Shown: positions 31,578-33,543 of the stretch, in pieces
How positions within the stretch are numbered: the stretch's first letter is position 1
Layout of the letters: every line of letters begins with the position of its first letter
From: Ramlibacter sp.
GTDB lineage: Bacteria > Pseudomonadota > Gammaproteobacteria > Burkholderiales > Burkholderiaceae_C
DNA length: 33,543 bases
NCBI GenBank assembly: GCA_030831585.1
Contig: JAURKV010000185.1
Location: 1 to 33,543 of the forward strand
Direction: 5' to 3'
Notes under the pieces: generated by a model
What the model was told of the DNA's origin: nothing
Databases searched by the model: none
The model's input: only the letters and a program-made list of their open reading frames with translations
Made by a program: the position numbers and the translations under genes

Positions 31578-32900
31578 ATGATCACGCGCGAAGAAAACGA
31601 TTTGCTATGCCGCGTCGAGGGCGAAGCGCCCATGGGCCGCCTGATGCGCCAACACTGGGTGCCGATCTGCCTGAGCGAGGAGGTGGCAGATCCGGACTGC
31701 GACCCCGTGTCCGCGCGCATCCTGGGCGAGAACCTGGTGGTGTTCCGTGACAGCGATGGCCAGGTAGGCGTGCTCGACGAGGCCTGCCCGCATCGCGGAC
31801 CTTCGCTGGTTTACGGTCGCAACGAGGAGGGCGGTCTGCGCTGCCTCTATCACGGCTGGAAGATGGACGTGCACGGAAACGTGATCGAGATGGTGTCCGA
31901 GCCGGCGGCCAGCGGCTTTATGGACAAGGTCAAGCACAAGGCTTACCCGGTCAAGGAGTGGGGCGGCATGGTGTGGGCCTGGATGGACCCGCAGGTCGAC
32001 ACGCCGGAGTTCGTGCCGCCCTTGTGGGCGCCGACGGCTGATACGCGCGTGGCCATTGGCAAGGCCATCTTGCCGGTGAACTGGGTGCAGGTGCTCGAGG
32101 GCGCGATCGACTCGGCGCACAGCTCGAGCCTGCACAGCTCGGACATGGTGCCGGCACGCGTGCAGGGCGCCGAGGCCAATGACAAGAACTGGCTGCGTCC
32201 CACCACCGACAAGGCCCCGCGGATGCAGGTTCAGCGCACCGGCTACGGATTTCGCTACGCCGCCATTCGCCGGCCTATCTTCAATGCGCAGACGCACGAC
32301 TATGTGCGCACCACCGTCTTCGTCGCGCCGTTCACCGTGTTGATTCCGCCCAACAACCTGTACAACGTGGCCAACGTCAACGTGCCGATGGACGACACCC
32401 ACATGGTGTTCTACTTCATCGGCTGGGGCCACGCCGAGCAGACGCCAGACACCGCGGCATGGCGGCGCTTTCTGCATCTGACCGTGGGTGTCGACGTGGA
32501 CGAGCGCTATAGGCCGCTGCGTAACCACGAGAACCGTTTCTGGCAAGACCGGCAGGCGATGCGGGACGGCAACTTCACCGGCATTCAAGGAATCCCGAAC
32601 CAGGACATGGCCATGTGGGTGTCGATGGGACGCCTGACCGACCGGACCCGCGACAGGCTCGGTGCCAGCGACCTGGCGGTGGTGGAGTTTCGCAAACAGA
32701 TGATCGAGGCTGTGCGCGCCGTGGCAGACGGCAGTCCGGCCATCGGCACCGGCGACCACAAAGCGCCCACTGAAGTGTGCTCATTCCAGAGCGTGATTCC
32801 CAAGACCATTGACTGGCGTGCCTACGACGCCCGCCCGATCTGGCTGGGGGTGGAAGAGGCCCAGGCCGGAACCGACCAGAACTACGCGGTGAAGGCCTGA
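31578..32900 (+). CDS. Rieske non-heme iron ring-hydroxylating oxygenase, phthalate dioxygenase type
   Basis: Oxygenase component of 440 residues. The Rieske domain has C70-x-H72 (EACPHRGPSL) and C89-x2-H92 (CLYHGWKMD). The mononuclear iron site is H181 and H186 in AIDSAHSSSLHSSD, with D178 as the likely bridge to the neighbouring Rieske cluster and D343 (NQDMAMW) as the third ligand. Length and the single-subunit pattern fit the phthalate 4,5-dioxygenase and carbazole-like alpha-only group. These enzymes hydroxylate or demethylate aromatic acids using O2 and NAD(P)H-derived electrons. No reductase gene is in the window; the two small Fe-S proteins encoded leftward could be intermediates. The ATG has no obvious Shine-Dalgarno sequence. 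Confidence 0.92.
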   Translation: MITREENDLLCRVEGEAPMGRLMRQHWVPICLSEEVADPDCDPVSARILGENLVVFRDSDGQVGVLDEACPHRGPSLVYGRNEEGGLRCLYHGWKMDVHGNVIEMVSEPAASGFMDKVKHKAYPVKEWGGMVWAWMDPQVDTPEFVPPLWAPTADTRVAIGKAILPVNWVQVLEGAIDSAHSSSLHSSDMVPARVQGAEANDKNWLRPTTDKAPRMQVQRTGYGFRYAAIRRPIFNAQTHDYVRTTVFVAPFTVLIPPNNLYNVANVNVPMDDTHMVFYFIGWGHAEQTPDTAAWRRFLHLTVGVDVDERYRPLRNHENRFWQDRQAMRDGNFTGIQGIPNQDMAMWVSMGRLTDRTRDRLGASDLAVVEFRKQMIEAVRAVADGSPAIGTGDHKAPTEVCSFQSVIPKTIDWRAYDARPIWLGVEEAQAGTDQNYAVKA

Positions 32901-32939
32901 CCGCCTGGCGCCCCCAGCGCACCAGCCGCCTTCCGGCGT

Positions 32940-33455
32940 CTATTCCCCTTCGTCGCCAAGGCCGCCACTTTCCTCGGCGGCGAGGTTTTCGATCATCGAC
33001 AGCAATGACTTGCGCAGCGTTGCCGCCGCCTTGTCCGATAGCCCACGCATGCTGATGTGATTGACCTCCTCGGCCAGCGGCACCAGCTTTTTTTCCAGGG
33101 CGCGGCCAGCGGGTGTGAGGAAGACGTGCATGTTTTTTCGGTTGCCTTCGCGCTGCCGCCGCTCGATCAGGCCCATGGTCTCCATCGCCTTGACCGCACT
33201 GAAGGTGGTCGGCTCCATCACGCCGGCCAGGTCGCTCAACTCTTTCTGGGTGAGTCCGTCGCGAATCCAGAGAATGCGCAGAAAAGTCCAGTGCCCGAAG
33301 GACACGCCAAAGGGGGCCAGGCGTTGCTGCAGCGCCCGCATCTGGGCGCGGGCCACATCACGGACCAGGTGCGCCAGCCGGTCGTCGGGCACGGACTCGC
33401 GCCAGTGCTTGAGAAGTTGGTGGGTGTCGTTCGCGAGCTGGCTGGGGCTTGTCAT
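32940..33455 (-). CDS. MarR-family transcriptional regulator
   Basis: Regulator of 171 residues. The wHTH is FGHWTFLRILWIRDG, LTQKELSDLAGVMEPTTFSAVKAME and a wing RRQREGNRKNMHVFLTPAG, about residues 50-115. It converges with the Rieske oxygenase and follows another leftward gene by 14 nt, so it is probably cotranscribed from beyond the window. MarR proteins of this kind often regulate neighbouring aromatic catabolism genes in response to the aromatic acid. Confidence 0.9.
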   Translation of the reverse strand: MTSPSQLANDTHQLLKHWRESVPDDRLAHLVRDVARAQMRALQQRLAPFGVSFGHWTFLRILWIRDGLTQKELSDLAGVMEPTTFSAVKAMETMGLIERRQREGNRKNMHVFLTPAGRALEKKLVPLAEEVNHISMRGLSDKAAATLRKSLLSMIENLAAEESGGLGDEGE

Positions 33456-33469
33456 GGCGGGTCCCGAGG

Positions 33470-33543
33470 TCAGGCGGTCAAGGCCACTTGCTGGTGGAGG
33501 GAAACGGGCCCGCCTTGGAGCTGCGAGCCGAGGAAGGGCAGGC
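33470..33543 (-). CDS. C-terminal end of an unidentified gene (partial, runs off the right edge)
   Basis: On the minus strand an open frame enters from the right edge and ends with TGA at 33470-33472. The last residues read LPFLGSQLQGGPVSLHQQVALTA. It stops 14 nt before the MarR start, which fits an operon. The stretch is too short to name a family. Another minus frame is stopped by a TGA at 33478-33480, which favours this one only weakly. Confidence 0.35.
   Translation of the reverse strand, partial: LPFLGSQLQGGPVSLHQQVALTA

Overview
The window is GC-rich, densely coded and free of rRNA, tRNA, CRISPR or recognisable insertion sequences. Many genes overlap by 4 nt (ATGA or GTGA). Bug/TctC-type binding proteins, CaiB/BaiF CoA-transferases, Liv-type importers and phthalate-type Rieske oxygenases are typical of Burkholderiales (Comamonadaceae-like Betaproteobacteria). 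That placement is an inference from gene content, not from a marker gene. The region reads as an accessory catabolic island of several importer-plus-enzyme blocks, each with its own regulator.

Layout. (1) 1-3683: a leftward operon (Bug binding protein, class III CoA-transferase, CitE-like lyase, and the first codons of another gene) diverging from a MarR regulator. (2) 3765-5040: a DUF4287 protein and a membrane-anchored cupredoxin. (3) 5377-17304: a rightward run of 12 genes. It starts at a textbook sigma-54 -24/-12 site whose predicted start lies inside a perfect 7-2-7 GntR-type palindrome. It encodes allophanate hydrolase (AtzF), AtzG, AtzE and AtzH, a BMP-type ABC importer (binding protein, two permeases, double ATPase), a formamidase-like nitrilase, a biuret hydrolase with all key BiuH residues, a second BiuH-like cysteine hydrolase, and a GntR/FCD regulator. 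This is a nitrogen-scavenging pathway for biuret or related ureides, ending in ammonia and CO2. (4) 17347-23196, leftward: ferredoxin, signal-less TAXI-like protein, zinc-ribbon/cupin-like protein, SsuABC-type importer, MFS transporter. (5) 23318-30628, leftward: a second TAXI-like protein, two more zinc-ribbon/cupin-like proteins (one without the candidate metal ligands), a Rieske ferredoxin and a Liv-type importer with fused permeases. (6) 30785-33543: a divergent TetR regulator, a phthalate-dioxygenase-like Rieske oxygenase, a MarR regulator and the end of one more gene.

The best candidate for something undescribed is the module present twice in blocks 4 and 5. It combines a TAXI-type periplasmic-binding-fold protein that has no signal peptide and no TRAP membrane partner, a 3-hydroxyanthranilate-dioxygenase-like zinc-ribbon protein, a small Fe-S protein and a dedicated ABC importer. 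I propose that the TAXI-like proteins are cytosolic enzymes or substrate carriers in aromatic or heteroaromatic acid breakdown. This is a hypothesis from gene content and sequence features, not a demonstrated function.
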